Shown in pieces: positions 44,300 to 56,027 of a DNA stretch of 64,000 nt. A program made the position numbers and the translations under genes. Below the pieces are notes generated by a model, which was given only the letters and a program-made list of their open reading frames with translations, searched no databases and had not been told where the DNA came from. Position 1 is the stretch's first letter. Each line of letters begins with the position of its first letter. The stretch comes from Entonaema liquescens (lineage: Eukaryota; Ascomycota; Sordariomycetes; Xylariales; Xylariaceae), in assembly GCA_902805475.1 (NCBI GenBank), contig CADCSX010000005.1, positions 1,685,501 through 1,749,500 of the forward strand, in the 5' to 3' direction.

Positions 44300-47193
44300 T
44301 CCTTTTTTTGGTTCTCTCTCTACTTTCTCTATCGCTTGAGGTCCTTTATCAACATTTTGAACTAACAGGTAACCATTTCCCCTCTCATCTAAGCCAGGTT
44401 AAGAAGTTACTACATCAATTAACACTTCACACTCCAGGACTACTACCTTGGTTGATATAACGCGCCATATACAGCCAGTCACATAGGAGACTGTACTCAG
44501 TAGGGTTAGATCTGTGCTGAAACATTGAATAGCGTGAATATTCTTTCTTCCTCAGGTACAATCTATCTATCCTCCGTTTTAAATAATCAAAGAAAGCTAT
44601 GTTAGTTAACAAGGTTTACTAGAGCCGTATTCAGGTTCCAATAGGCAACGGCTCTGCTTCCGAAGCGCTGATATCATATAAACAACCTAGTCTTGTGAAA
44701 TCCTTCTAATAAAAGCGACTTTTCCACTGACCATATTTGAATTTGGTGATTCATGTACGCCCTTTTTTCTATTCTTGGGATATAGGTATTTGCATGTAAT
44801 GACCGGACAATATATTATATCATATATGGTAGTCGCTGGATATGTAGACTCTTTGATAATATGCTCGAAAATATTTAGTCACGTGTATACACACCACGGC
44901 TGACATTCTAGTTTATATCCATGACATAATAACTTAAGACTGAGGAGGCCATACATAAACATACATAAATATCCATAGCACTATTGGGAGGTAAGAAGGT
45001 CGCTACCTCTGATGGTAGTTGTCAGCCGCCTAGTCCATATAGAGAAGATATCTCTCCTCCTACCCCTAGAGGGAGTATTGTCACGGTACGACCCCCACTG
45101 TGCTATTACTGTGTATATAAGGCTAGATGGACGAGGAACCATAGATTGCTTTCTTCTTCCCTCCTCGTGTAACAATGTCTTACTCTACTAAACCTCAACA
45201 AGTATGTACGAGCCGAGATAGTTACCAATCTATGAAAAACCGGGTTTCTGGCTTCCACACTGCAAAATCCGACAACATCTTGCTTAGGATTCTCTCAAAC
45301 ATGGCGGTTTACGTCAAATCCTAGAGACTAGAGATAACAACTCCATAGTCTATACGGCAGTTAACAGTCGGTATATGCGACATTGACAAACAATTCTCTA
45401 CGATAAGAAAGTAGTAAGTATCAATAATTTCCAAAGACGTTAACGGTGTTTAATTCCAACAGAATTATGCAGTTAGAAAGAGCCCACCGTATAAAAGTCC
45501 TGGGAAGAGCTCTGGGGGTTAGGACAGTAAATAAAACCACCACCTCAGTAGTGCATACATGATCTATGGGGAAGTATGCATCTAAGGAATCTCACAGTGG
45601 GAAAGACAGTGTTTTCCCTGTGGGCTTATATCATAGTGAGGACAATAGACCAGCAAGAGTATGAAGTTCTCATCATCTCTTTTCGGCATGGAGGTAGTTA
45701 TAAACTCCCCCTCTACTTATATACGCCGATTCTTCCCTCTTCCCCCAAGACTGTGTAGGAGTCGAAATACATACATAGGAATAGAGTGTATTATTCTCAC
45801 TTTGTTAAACTTTTGCCCGTGAGAAAATATATATATATATTCAAGTGATTTCACCATGGAGGTTATGTGCTCAGTCTCACTCAGTTCTACAAGCAACTCG
45901 AACAAAGTCTTCCACTCTCAGCAATCCCAGCATTCATCGAACACTCTCGTTCAGCGATATTAGCTTCAGTCGACTTTCTTCGCAGCGAACAAGCCCTTTC
46001 AGCATAATAAACAGTGCTTCAATAGCCCTGAAGAGAAATATTTGTGAAGTTTCTTTGAAAAAAGCAAAGGTAAATATGGCCGGCTTCTCCATATATAGGG
46101 ACGACGGTACTAACATCAGCCATACAGAAATACTACGACGATGTGTGAGGTTCAACTTTACGTCTGCCTGCAGCACAAGTTCGTGCACGGGGTTCGCTTC
46201 CTACGATGCGGCCCCCTACTCAATCAAGGCTTTGAGCCAGACACCGGCGTCGTCTGGGTGAAGACCCTTCACTTAGAACAAGAAGAAGGGTGTCGTGGGC
46301 ATCGGTTCTCACAGGAGACCATATTTATTCAACAATGCCCACACATCCCATCGTCTAGGCACGGAGGCCATAACTAGGAGCCGGCGTTGGAGCAACCCAT
46401 TGGGATACTGGAATTGAACCGTTAGATAAGGGACACTCCTTGGATACCAAGATCTGGATACAAAGACGTACACAGTATGGATCTTGGACGAGTATGGGCG
46501 GGGGCATCAGATGCCCATATAATCCATCAAATCAAGCGGATCTGTTTCTTCTAGATATTGTAAATAATATAGTCTTTTAATCGCTAATGGCATTCTAAAC
46601 AATCCCAAGTATTACATATGATAATGAAGGGAATTTTCATGCTGTCTCTTTGGTCTACCCGGTGCCACATGCGTCATGAATGCATGCTAAGGCTCTAAAA
46701 GTATGGACGCCAGCAAGTGGATAGTTCCTTTCCCCCAGTGCATAACAATTTCACTGTTTATTTTCTTCGGCAATGGGAGACATCATATAATGGATATGGT
46801 TTACCCTAACCCTTATGTGCCATAGATCCAATCCCAATAGGGAGGTAGGATTGTTGTATCCTTATAATCTCAATCAACATACAATTATACACACTTAAAT
46901 CTTGATACCTGCCTATGACCGATCGTGTATAGTTCGTGGTAATTGCTTAATAATTATCTAATTCGAGCCCCAGTGGCTTGGATCTGAGTGTTGTATCTGG
47001 TAGGCAACTATGTAGGACTTCGATCGACCTATGGAAGCTGAATATAGAAACTGACGTCACAGGACATTTCAGCTTCCTCCGCGTATTAGGTCTTATATAA
47101 CAACTTGGACTTGATGGAAACTCTCTGACATTGCCAACGTTCTATTAAGTAGCATAAATAACCTGTGGGGTAGTATTGCTTCTATAGAACACA
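44300..47193. other. 2.9-kb spacer upstream of the HET gene
   Basis: No intact gene. A short coding-like stretch with an HGGYVLSL motif lies at 45855-46006 but is closed by stops on both sides. It may be a gene fragment. The final 100 bases are the HET promoter/leader. Confidence 0.5.
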
Positions 47194-49662
47194 ATGGCTT
47201 TCTCTCAAACATCGCGGGACGTACACCTCGGTGAACACGATTGCGTTCTTCATGCCATCTGTCGTACTCTAGCCAAAACAGAGCAGGCATCACGGTTGGA
47301 TCTGAACACAATCCTTGGGAACACTAACGGTCGCTTCGAAATAGGATCATCAAATTTCTCAAAGTCCGCCAATGATGTTAAGCTTAAAGACACCTCCCTA
47401 TCTGCTCGGTTACAAGACAAAGGGGGTGCGGAACAAAATGATACCATCAATCTAGATGCCGTATTGGAAAACATAAATGGAAAGTTGACCTTTCTCGAAC
47501 CTAAGACGAGAATCGAGAGAAACCTCCCAGTACCGCTACGCTCACGACAACCACAGCGTACCGATGTAACCCCTAGCCTTGGGCCACCGTCTTGTAACGT
47601 ATGTCGAGACTGGCCAGATCCTCGGCGACAAGATATGTTCATCCTACTGGGGAGGCTCCTCAAAGGGAAAATAAGGTGTGCGAGCTGCGATTTACTTAAA
47701 CAAGTAGTTAAGCAGTATAAGCCAGACCGAGGGAAAGTCCAAAGAGCGTCGTGTGCAGCGGAAAAGCCGAGCAGCGACCGGGATATACACCGTATTCATC
47801 TCGAGTACCAGCTTGAGGGGGGGGAAACCGTAAAGAAGATGTGCATTTTACACCGGCCTCCGAACGCGAGCGATCTCCCCGGTGTATTTGCTGAGCTACG
47901 CAAGAAATATCTCCCTGGAAGATTCTCGTCACCGGGCAGTGTCGATCAAGCCCGTACATGGCTGGAGGCTTGCATCGAAAAGCATGACAAATGCGAAAGC
48001 TTCAGACGGAGACCGTTACCAGCTCGTGTCTTAGATGTCGGGAACAAGAATTCAAATTCTGTTAAGTTATTGTGTGTTGCAGATAAACGGGAAGACACTT
48101 ACGCCTGCCTCTCGCATTGCTGGGGGAAGCCAAAGGAGGGTGAAAATCCAATTACCTTAACGGTCCAGAATGAGGAAGATCTAAAGCACAGCATACCATT
48201 TGATGGCTTGCCTAGGAACTATCAGGATGCAATACGTTTCTGTAGGCTTCTTGACATACGCTACCTTTGGATCGATGCGCTCTGTATTATTCAGGATAGC
48301 GCAGAAGACTGGGCCTGCGAATCTCTTAAGATGGCCTCATACTACGGGAATTGTACTGTTTGTCTAGCAGCGACAAGATCGCCTGACCGCAATGGCGGGT
48401 TCCAACCAGGGGAGACAAGAATGGAATACCAACTCCCAGGGACAACTGGCCTCGCTGGCCGCATCCTGGCCACAGAGAAGCCCCTTGGAGTGCCACACTT
48501 CTGGATGGCGAAGAAATTCCCGTTTGATGAGTATTATCCACTATTAACACGGGCTTGGGTCTACCAAGAGCGACGGCTGTCACCGCGATTATTGCATTTC
48601 TGTGGAAATGAGCTTATTTTCGAATGCGAGCAACACACAGCTTGCGAGTGCGAAGATATATCAGTTGATAGTACTAAAGATTATGATTCTTGGACAAAAT
48701 CCTACGAGGCCTATTTGGCGACACACCGCGATGTGACCAAGGTGGATGCCACGACTAGGACTGAACATGAGTGGCATACTTGGATACGCGCTTACAGTCG
48801 ACTTAATCTAACCGTCGTCGGTGATAGGCTTCCTGCTATGAGCGGTTTGGCACAACGAGCTCGACAGATGAGAGAAACCTACGGAATTCCTACCGGGAGG
48901 TACTTGGCCGGGCTCTGGGAGGGAACACTGCTCAATGATATGTCGTGGTGTGTTGGATGGAGTCGGGCGCGCGTTGTCAGGGACGAGGACGCCGGTCGCA
49001 ATTGGGTTCATTGGGCTAACGGCAAGGAGAGAAAAACTGGTGCAATCGGGACCAAGCCAGACGAGTATGTGGCACCCTCGTGGTCGTGGTCTAGTGTTTT
49101 AAGTCCTGTCGAGTTCGCACCGTTCGGATATAAGAAATTTCTGTGCCAGCTCCTTAGCGTCGAGACACAGACAACTGGTCAAAATGAGTACGGCAGGGTT
49201 ACGAGCGGCCATGCTGTCCTGCAAGGGCGACTATTAGAAACGGCTTGGGACGAGACTGACGGGAAGATGCGCTTGAAAGACGCCCTAGGTACTAGATTGC
49301 CCGGGCCAGAAGTGTTGTGGACCAAAGTTTTTAACCTCGTAAAAGATAATGGAATGGTCTGGTTTCCCGACTACGACATTCGCGCAAAAGGCAAGCATAA
49401 GGTACCGGAAGTCGAGAAGCTGTATTTATTGCCCCTTGTATCCCGCCCTATTATCGGAAGAGACGAAGATTCTGATATCAGAGTCCGACTCTATCCAGGG
49501 AAGACCAAGGTGGAGACCGTCTATCTTGTCCTTAGGCGATCACAGTCATCTGGCTCAGCACCCGTATTCGAGAGAGTCGGCTGGGCTGAATACACTGGTT
49601 TCGATGGGGATAAGGTACCTGATATGACTAACGCGAGGGATACGAAGTTCAAATTTGTTTGA
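47194..49662 (+). CDS. HET-domain (heterokaryon incompatibility) protein, 822 aa, single exon
   Basis: HET proteins trigger programmed cell death when genetically different fungal cells fuse; the HET domain is related to TIR. Here it covers about residues 302-460. The three typical blocks are present: YACLSHCWG, then YQDAIRFCRLLDIRYLWIDALCIIQDSAEDW with KMASYYGNCTVCLAA, then LLTRAWVYQERRLSPRLLHF. The 300-residue N-terminal part has a Cys-containing module (CNVCRDWPDP, later CASCDLL), common before HET domains. The C-terminal 350 residues are the usual variable part (YLAGLWEGTLLNDMSWCVGW, YVAPSWSWSSV). The frame is intact and the codon use normal, so it is probably expressed. There is no partner domain such as NACHT or WD40. 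The ATG chosen is the first in frame after a stop-rich leader. Confidence 0.92.
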   Translation: MAFSQTSRDVHLGEHDCVLHAICRTLAKTEQASRLDLNTILGNTNGRFEIGSSNFSKSANDVKLKDTSLSARLQDKGGAEQNDTINLDAVLENINGKLTFLEPKTRIERNLPVPLRSRQPQRTDVTPSLGPPSCNVCRDWPDPRRQDMFILLGRLLKGKIRCASCDLLKQVVKQYKPDRGKVQRASCAAEKPSSDRDIHRIHLEYQLEGGETVKKMCILHRPPNASDLPGVFAELRKKYLPGRFSSPGSVDQARTWLEACIEKHDKCESFRRRPLPARVLDVGNKNSNSVKLLCVADKREDTYACLSHCWGKPKEGENPITLTVQNEEDLKHSIPFDGLPRNYQDAIRFCRLLDIRYLWIDALCIIQDSAEDWACESLKMASYYGNCTVCLAATRSPDRNGGFQPGETRMEYQLPGTTGLAGRILATEKPLGVPHFWMAKKFPFDEYYPLLTRAWVYQERRLSPRLLHFCGNELIFECEQHTACECEDISVDSTKDYDSWTKSYEAYLATHRDVTKVDATTRTEHEWHTWIRAYSRLNLTVVGDRLPAMSGLAQRARQMRETYGIPTGRYLAGLWEGTLLNDMSWCVGWSRARVVRDEDAGRNWVHWANGKERKTGAIGTKPDEYVAPSWSWSSVLSPVEFAPFGYKKFLCQLLSVETQTTGQNEYGRVTSGHAVLQGRLLETAWDETDGKMRLKDALGTRLPGPEVLWTKVFNLVKDNGMVWFPDYDIRAKGKHKVPEVEKLYLLPLVSRPIIGRDEDSDIRVRLYPGKTKVETVYLVLRRSQSSGSAPVFERVGWAEYTGFDGDKVPDMTNARDTKFKFV

Positions 49663-51510
49663 GTCTAGACTGGCCTTATTTATTACACGAGGAACTAGAT
49701 CGGCCTTAGTGGATGAAGAAGTGACTTGGCTGGGTTTGAGTAGCCGGAGTTGTTATTTGAGGCTACGGAGAATGAATATTTGTCGGTTTGGATATATTAA
49801 AGCGCCTATAGCCGGGCGCTTCTAGATTTTTGATTTTAATTCCAATTCGAGTGGTGGCGGTTGTCGAGGGAGGACCTCCGGTTATACGTAGCAAACTACG
49901 AAACATATCTTTGGTATTGATAACAGGGGATTCCAAGAGGACTTCCGGCCCAGAGAATTCTTGATCCTTAATGATAGTCTTGTTGATTACCTACCTTAGG
50001 TATACAACGGAGGATAGATGTAACGTAACTGACTTTTTCATCTTTATGTGTATTCCATTATGGGGATACGTATGAAGGGTCACTATGGACTGACTATCTT
50101 AACTGACCTGAAGGTAATAGGGGCCAGAAAGAGAGATATGCTTCTTCCAAATAAAACTGTGATGTATCACACCAACCTCTAATAGCTTGGAGAGTCGTCA
50201 ACTTGTCAGATGTCAGATGTCGGAATACATCGTTGACGGCTGGGATCTAGGTTAACAGGATGGCGGTTACGTGCATAATCCTTGAGGACTGCAACCACAC
50301 GCTCTCGGCTCCATCCCGGTGCAGCTGACCCGGTGTGGTGTATAATTGGAGAAGAACAGTGGCGGAGCTGGGCCAGTTGATAAGTTTAGATTCCAGTGAC
50401 GTCAATCGATGTGAGGCGGCTGACAAGCTGGGGATGCCCGGAGGCTCCGATCGACTTGATTTTTAACCATTGTACCGATAACTTTAACGGGATCTAGCAA
50501 TCTTGACTTGACTGACGAGTCCCAATAGTTTCATATTTCAGCACCATAAGCTTTTGTAAAATCAGGGCGATAGCTGTACTTCGCCCGTAATAGTGTAATA
50601 TGCTTTTATGTTTGTATACCCAGGACGATACTGAGTAAAAAGGGAGTGGACGAGTAGGCCACCTGATGCAGTAATACGATCATGATGCATACAAACATGC
50701 ATACCTGTATAGTTAGAGATAATTAAACTTGGAGCTACCAACCACCAGGTGAGTGGAATACATGTATCGGATAACCTCTTCGTGTATGTAGGTAGGTAGG
50801 TAATATTCGTAATTGGGTGGCTAGGAATCTCAGATGATGCAAATGATTGATGCAGATGAATGCGAGCCACATTCGAATCATTCCTTTATTGGTAAGTGAC
50901 TCGGTAGACTGTGGCGTTCTTTAGCTGTAGGTTACCTCCATCAGCAGGCACCAGCCTCCTTTTTGTTCCACTTCACAGCCCGGCATTGTCCACTTTTACT
51001 AATGGTAGTATGGTTATCGATAGCTGAAAGAGCGTGGCGGTAGTGCGACATCAAGCCATTATGAGACATGCACATCAACCTAAACCAAGCAACTTCTTCT
51101 TACAAAAACGTCAACCTCGATACGCGTGTCGTGGAATACCCCGAGGTGGCCCGCAAAATGCCAGGCGCATGGCTAAAGAGTCTTAGTTGCCTATATGCAT
51201 GCGTAAGCGAATCCAAGGTAAAGTTTGTTTATAGAAACTTGGTTGTACCTTTTCCCTTAAAGTCTTCTCGTGAGTGAAAGCAGTTATATAAGTGACTCGA
51301 TCAATCAACCCTCTATCCGGTCTTAACCACTCGCTCATTACATACATATACGAGTATTTCTATTTTATACAATCACTTAGGGAATATATCCTAGATATTT
51401 CCAAGGCTTTTTCAGGTATTCTACATTAACAACCCACACTCTCAACTCATTTCTTCATTTCTCTCAAGTTTCTACTTTATATCACTACAAACAACTTAAT
51501 ATCTACCAAC
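49663..51510. other. Spacer between the HET gene and the GPI protein gene
   Basis: No supported gene. The last 200 bases are pyrimidine-rich with A/T-rich patches, as in promoters of abundantly expressed wall-protein genes. Confidence 0.5.
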
Positions 51511-52290
51511 ATGAAGGCCTACGCAGTCCTTACACTTTTCGCGGTTACTGCCGTAGTAGCTCAGACTGATACTCAGGACGCTACCGCTACCGCTACCGCT
51601 ACTGCCACGGCTACTGCCACAGCGGCCGCTACCGTAACTCAAGCAGCAACTGATACCGCCGCCGCCAGTGTCATTAGCGACAGCACAGACATCGATGTTA
51701 GCAGCAGCGCAACTGATGTCGTTATCAGTTCGGGCACAGACGTTGCTAGCGGCGCTGCTACCAGCGTTGACAGCGGAGTTAGCAGCACCGACGCTGATAC
51801 TAGCGCTACTAGCGATGCAGTTGCCGGAACTAGCAGTGCTGACATCGTTGTCGCTACAAGTGCTAGCGACTCTGCGGCTTCTACCACCGTCATTGTCCCC
51901 CAGAGCACATCCGATGCTGGGTCTGCTGCCGTAGTCGAAACTGGTGTCTCTAGCTCTGCCTCCGCTCAGGTGACGGGTACTGGCTCTGCGGTTGGAACAG
52001 GATCAGCCGGAACGGCATCAGCCGCATCAGGAACAGCTGGTACTGGTGTTGCCTCGGCATCCTTCAGCTCTGGATCGGGCGTGAATGCTACGCTCGCGAC
52101 TAGTGTTACCGGCAGTGGAGAAGCCACTGCTGTTCCTTCCGGCCCTACTACTACTTTCGATACTGGCGACACCTCCGAGACTGAAAGCTCAACCGTTGTA
52201 CCGGATGCTGGTGCCGGTGCTACATTCCAAGCTGGTTCCAACAGCATGTTCGCTCTTGTCGGCCTTGCTGCTGCCATCTTGCTCTCTTAG
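51511..52290 (+). CDS. GPI-anchored Ser/Thr/Ala-rich cell-surface protein (259 aa)
   Basis: A cell wall or plasma membrane mannoprotein. Residues 1-18 are a signal peptide (MKAYAVLTLFAVTAVVAQ). The mature part is almost entirely Ser, Thr, Ala, Val, Gly and Asp, a substrate for heavy O-mannosylation, with one NAT N-glycosylation site (VNATL). It starts with an (Ala-Thr)n run encoded by a GCTACC hexamer repeat (about 51578-51625). The C-terminus has a GPI signal: an omega-site region QAGSNS followed by the hydrophobic tail MFALVGLAAAILLS. No cysteine is visible, so it is not a CFEM or hydrophobin protein. Single exon. Function is probably structural or adhesive; the repeats allow length variation between strains. 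Confidence 0.82.
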   Translation: MKAYAVLTLFAVTAVVAQTDTQDATATATATATATATAAATVTQAATDTAAASVISDSTDIDVSSSATDVVISSGTDVASGAATSVDSGVSSTDADTSATSDAVAGTSSADIVVATSASDSAASTTVIVPQSTSDAGSAAVVETGVSSSASAQVTGTGSAVGTGSAGTASAASGTAGTGVASASFSSGSGVNATLATSVTGSGEATAVPSGPTTTFDTGDTSETESSTVVPDAGAGATFQAGSNSMFALVGLAAAILLS

Positions 52291-53411
52291 AAGATGCGTT
52301 CAATGGAACAGGGCTGAACAAGTTGAGATGTACACAACATCTATATTCCATATATGCCATTTGAGTAGCTGAAAAATTATCTACTACTCGTGCGACTATC
52401 ATATGGACTCTTCTAACTCTTCGATTCGATTCGTGTCGCGCTCGCCGAGTCAACCAGGCTGGCCCTAGGGAGGCTGGACGGCTTGGCTGTTTTTAGTCAT
52501 TACTGATATTACTACGCTTCTTTTAATGGATTTAATGTGTTTTGGATTGCCGGGGACAAAAATCATGGGTGGATGGTAGGGGGATAGTGGTCCTGGATGG
52601 TTCATTGGGTCCGGTCCGGCCCGGTAATCCCGGCATCGGAAAGGCGTTGCGGCAACCATGCTTTTGTATAAGCTTGATATTGAACTAGACGTTGCACTTG
52701 GGCAACACCGATTCCCCGCACAGATACTCATAGGCCATGGCCCAGAATATGGAGCCGGTCGAGCGGTGGTGTGCATATTTGAGAAACTGGAGACATAGCT
52801 AGCAATCACATAGAGTCGAGCTGCTTTGGCTGGTTTAATTGGGCAAAGTATCTAATAGTTTAACGCAATAAAACCTGTTGATATTTATATTATATACTTA
52901 ACTATTCCATATGTGAGATAGGAAGAGGATCGATAATCAGGAGAACAATTTAAACATCCATACCTTCCGTTCCTAAGTAGCTATTTTTCCTGTTACGGTA
53001 CGCCCGTAGAAATCGGCAAGGGTTTGCTACTAATCTAAAGACCAAACTTCCCTCCATGCCTTGATCATAGCTCCTGTACTATGTAAGCATAATGGATTGA
53101 TCTACTAGCTCCCATATGCATATTCCTAGGACAAAGGTATCAGTAATTGATGTAAGATTTATGTATTGGACCTATCAATCATCTTTCGAACCGTGAATCC
53201 GATGTAATTCAAATCAAAACAATGGGTCATTCCCATCTAATACCAAAAACATGCTGCCAACTCCGTTTCCCATGCGAGATGCAAAATAATGGCTTCGCAA
53301 CACTGCGCTCGTCGTCGATCTATATGCAGGGGAGGGGTTCCCTTCAGTACATCATCTCTTCTTTTCTCTTCTCTCATCTATCATATCTCATACCAAGCTA
53401 ATTACTTGGTC
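52291..53411. other. Spacer between two convergent GPI protein genes
   Basis: 3' flanks. No supported feature. Confidence 0.5.
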
Positions 53412-54799
53412 CTATATCAAAACCAAAACAGACACACCCACCGCCCAAGCCAACACTAACACACCCCCAACCTCTCTCCTACCGCCAGGCGCCGCATTCG
53501 GCAACTCCTTCTGCACCGTCGCCGTCGCCGTGCTCGTCGCTATCGTACAGCTCGCCGTCCCGCAGCTATACCCCGACGGACAGCACCCGGCGACGGGCCC
53601 AGCCTCTTCGCCGCAGAGAAACCACCCCGCCGCACAAGTCGCAGTGGGCTGCGCGTCTGCGCCCGCGGCTTGCGCGTCGGACACAGGGACGGCGATCGTC
53701 GCTCCGTTCGAGATGATCGTCGTCATGGGCGGCGGCGCGGGACACGACGTCGTGCTGCAGTCGCGGCCCGTGCGGCAGCACCCGCTGCCCTCGCGGGCCA
53801 GGCACGCGTAGAACCCGGTCGGGCAGTAGGATGTCGACTCGGGGGAGGGAGGAGGTGTAGTTGTGGAGGAGGAGGAGCCGCTTGTGGGGCGGTAGGGGGG
53901 AATACCGCCTGTTGCTTTAGTGGAACTGGAAGGTGACGTTGTTGATGTAGGAGTGGCGCTCGCGGTGGTGGTCTGCGTCGTGGTACTAAGCACGGGGGAG
54001 CCGCCGCCGGGAGGCGTCACGGTTACGATGACGGTTATGACTCGCGTCGAAGGCGAGGGCGTTGCGGCTACGGTGGTGGATGTTACGGTTGTCTGGGTGA
54101 TGACGGAGACGGTGCTGTGGACGCCTGGATATTTCCTTTGTTAGTATTACACTTAGTTCTTATTTCTTATTGACTGGGAGAGAAGAGAACATGACTTACA
54201 CCCGACGTCAGCACACACAAACCCGGAAATGCAGCATCCGCCGCCTTGGTTCGCCGGGCAGGACGTAGAGCCGTCTGAGCACTGCCCCACCGTCACACCG
54301 CACGTCTGGCCGTCGGGACAGCACCCCACGTTCCCGGATTCCGGAGCGTCTGTCACGGCGAAGCACTGGGTGCCCTGGGTGCAGCAGTAATTCGGCTGGT
54401 CGATGTTCTCGCAGCTATGCGTGCCTTCGGGACACGCGAACTGGCGGCCCTGCAGCCTGGCCAGGACGTCGCGCGCACGGTTATACAACGACGGGCCTGA
54501 GTTTTCTCCCTTCCCTCTCGCTCTGCGGTGGTAGTCGTAGTGTAGCGGGTATGGTGGTTGGAAGGGGCCGCGGCGGAGCTGTTTCCCACAAGGAGGAGCT
54601 CTTCTTCTTCGTTGTCGCGGGGCTGCAGTTGCGACGGCGCGAAGGCGTAGTACTCTGGTAGGAACATCTCGCCCTCGTCTAGCGACATCTTCCGGATGGC
54701 TGTTGGGTGCTGTTGCTGCTGCGCGCGGAGTTGGGTCGCAGTGGCGAGAAGGACGAGGAGAGAGGGTGGGAGACGAAGCATTGTGTTGGAGAGGTGCAT
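53412..54799 (-). CDS. GPI-anchored Cys-rich surface protein, one apparent one-base frame break
   Basis: A secreted, membrane-anchored wall protein. Exon 1 is 54200-54799, the intron 54125-54199 (GTAAGT/CCAG), exon 2 53412-54124. The signal peptide is MLRLPPSLLVLLATATQLRA, from the ATG at 54781 or six codons earlier at 54799. Three Cys-rich modules follow: CPEGTHSCENIDQPNYCC...CCPDGQTCG...CCISGFVCADVGC, then CPTGFYACL...GCCRTGRDC, then CAAGWFLCG...GCCPSGYSC. They are separated by a long Ser/Thr/Pro stalk. The C-terminus carries a GPI signal with a hydrophobic tail (VLVLAWAVGVSVLVLI). Near residue 95 the frame as given leaves the Cys-rich frame: the N-terminal part and NSGPSLYNRARDVLARLQG are in different frames. 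One added G in a G-run at about 54508-54515 joins them. The Cys pattern C-x6-C...CC recalls granulin- or chitin-binding-like fungal modules; function unknown. Confidence 0.8.
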
Positions 54800-56027
54800 T
54801 GTCGGTGTGTCTGCGTTGGGCCGGGTGGAAATTAAGTTTCGTCGTCTTGAATTATTCGATAATATTAAGTGTTAAGGAATTGTTCTTTCGTTAATACTGA
54901 GGTGGTACATAGATAGGGTTAACCTAGAGTGTTTGTCTCGGCCAAGTACGTAACGTCAGCTATTCGTAGACATCTAGTTCCACGATAATTCGTAGACGAA
55001 GTTACACTCGTTTTTCGGAAGTCGTGCAACCACACCGGCAATATGCCTTGTTGTCAGCTCAGCTTTTGACAACCCGAGATCATTGGATAGGAATAAAACG
55101 CCTCGAACGTTATTCGTTATTTTTGTGTTACTTGATAGGTATTATTCCGTAACAATGTTTAAGAAAATTATGTTTTGGATGGGACTTGAGAAGGATTATC
55201 ATTTTCTCGGGACCTGATAACAACAAAAACAACAAAAGCAACAAAATTCAACAGGGGTTCGTTGACCCAGCCAGCCCAGCTGGTACCTGAGCTTAATACG
55301 GGATCGACGTGGGTCTATCCGAGCTCCCGTCTTTTGACAACGCATTTTGATTATTGAATCGATATACAATCAGAGGTATATACAATTGCATACAATAGTT
55401 GATATTATGTTAGTTAACTAGGTACTATTTAAAGAGTATTGAGAGTTACCGCAGTCGCATATAGATACCTAGGTATTTTAATAAGACGCCTTTTACAGCG
55501 ATCATATTCCCAATTAGGTATTATAAGAGAAGTTCTAGAAGTCTAGGTCCCTGCATATCTGCTATCTTATTGAAGGGCTAGAATGTAAATTCATGCACGA
55601 TACCGATATAGGTACCTACGCACTATAAAGTAGACAACGTAAATTATAGCAAGGCATGATACAATTTTATCGTGCCGCATATGCACCGCATAATATAAAT
55701 TCACTACAAGGCATATCACCCAAACTTCTATATAATTGATCATTGAAAACTTTTATTCGAGCGGAGTAGTTGTATCTACGGTCGCTCCCGTGTTAAACCC
55801 ACTGCAGATAATTCTATCGGAATGCCTGTACGTTTTTAAACCATAGGGTTGAAGTTACTCCGTTGCCTCGTTCCTCATGCAAATGCTTAAGAATCTAGTC
55901 CCGCGAACCCGGATTATCTCATTGCCCAGATATCCCATCCCTATAGTACATGAGTAGTCGTACATATGTCTCATAAACATTACACAACGTAATATTCTGA
56001 ATAGCGTGAGAATTACAGGTCCATATC
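54800..56027. other. A/T-rich spacer
   Basis: Promoter of the Cys-rich GPI gene and 3' flank of MRM1. Many TA-rich stretches, no gene. Confidence 0.55.

Noticed and set aside
45855..46006. Possible alpha/beta-hydrolase fragment (HGGYVLSL followed by LTQFYKQLEQSLPLS)
   Set aside because: Only about 50 codons, closed by stops, no catalytic Ser or His blocks found nearby in any frame; too little to annotate.
47250..47663. 137-codon open frame on the minus strand
   Set aside because: Antisense shadow of the HET gene; no motif and no independent start context.
52465..52809. 114-codon minus frame near the GPI genes
   Set aside because: No signal peptide, domain or splice signals; probably chance.
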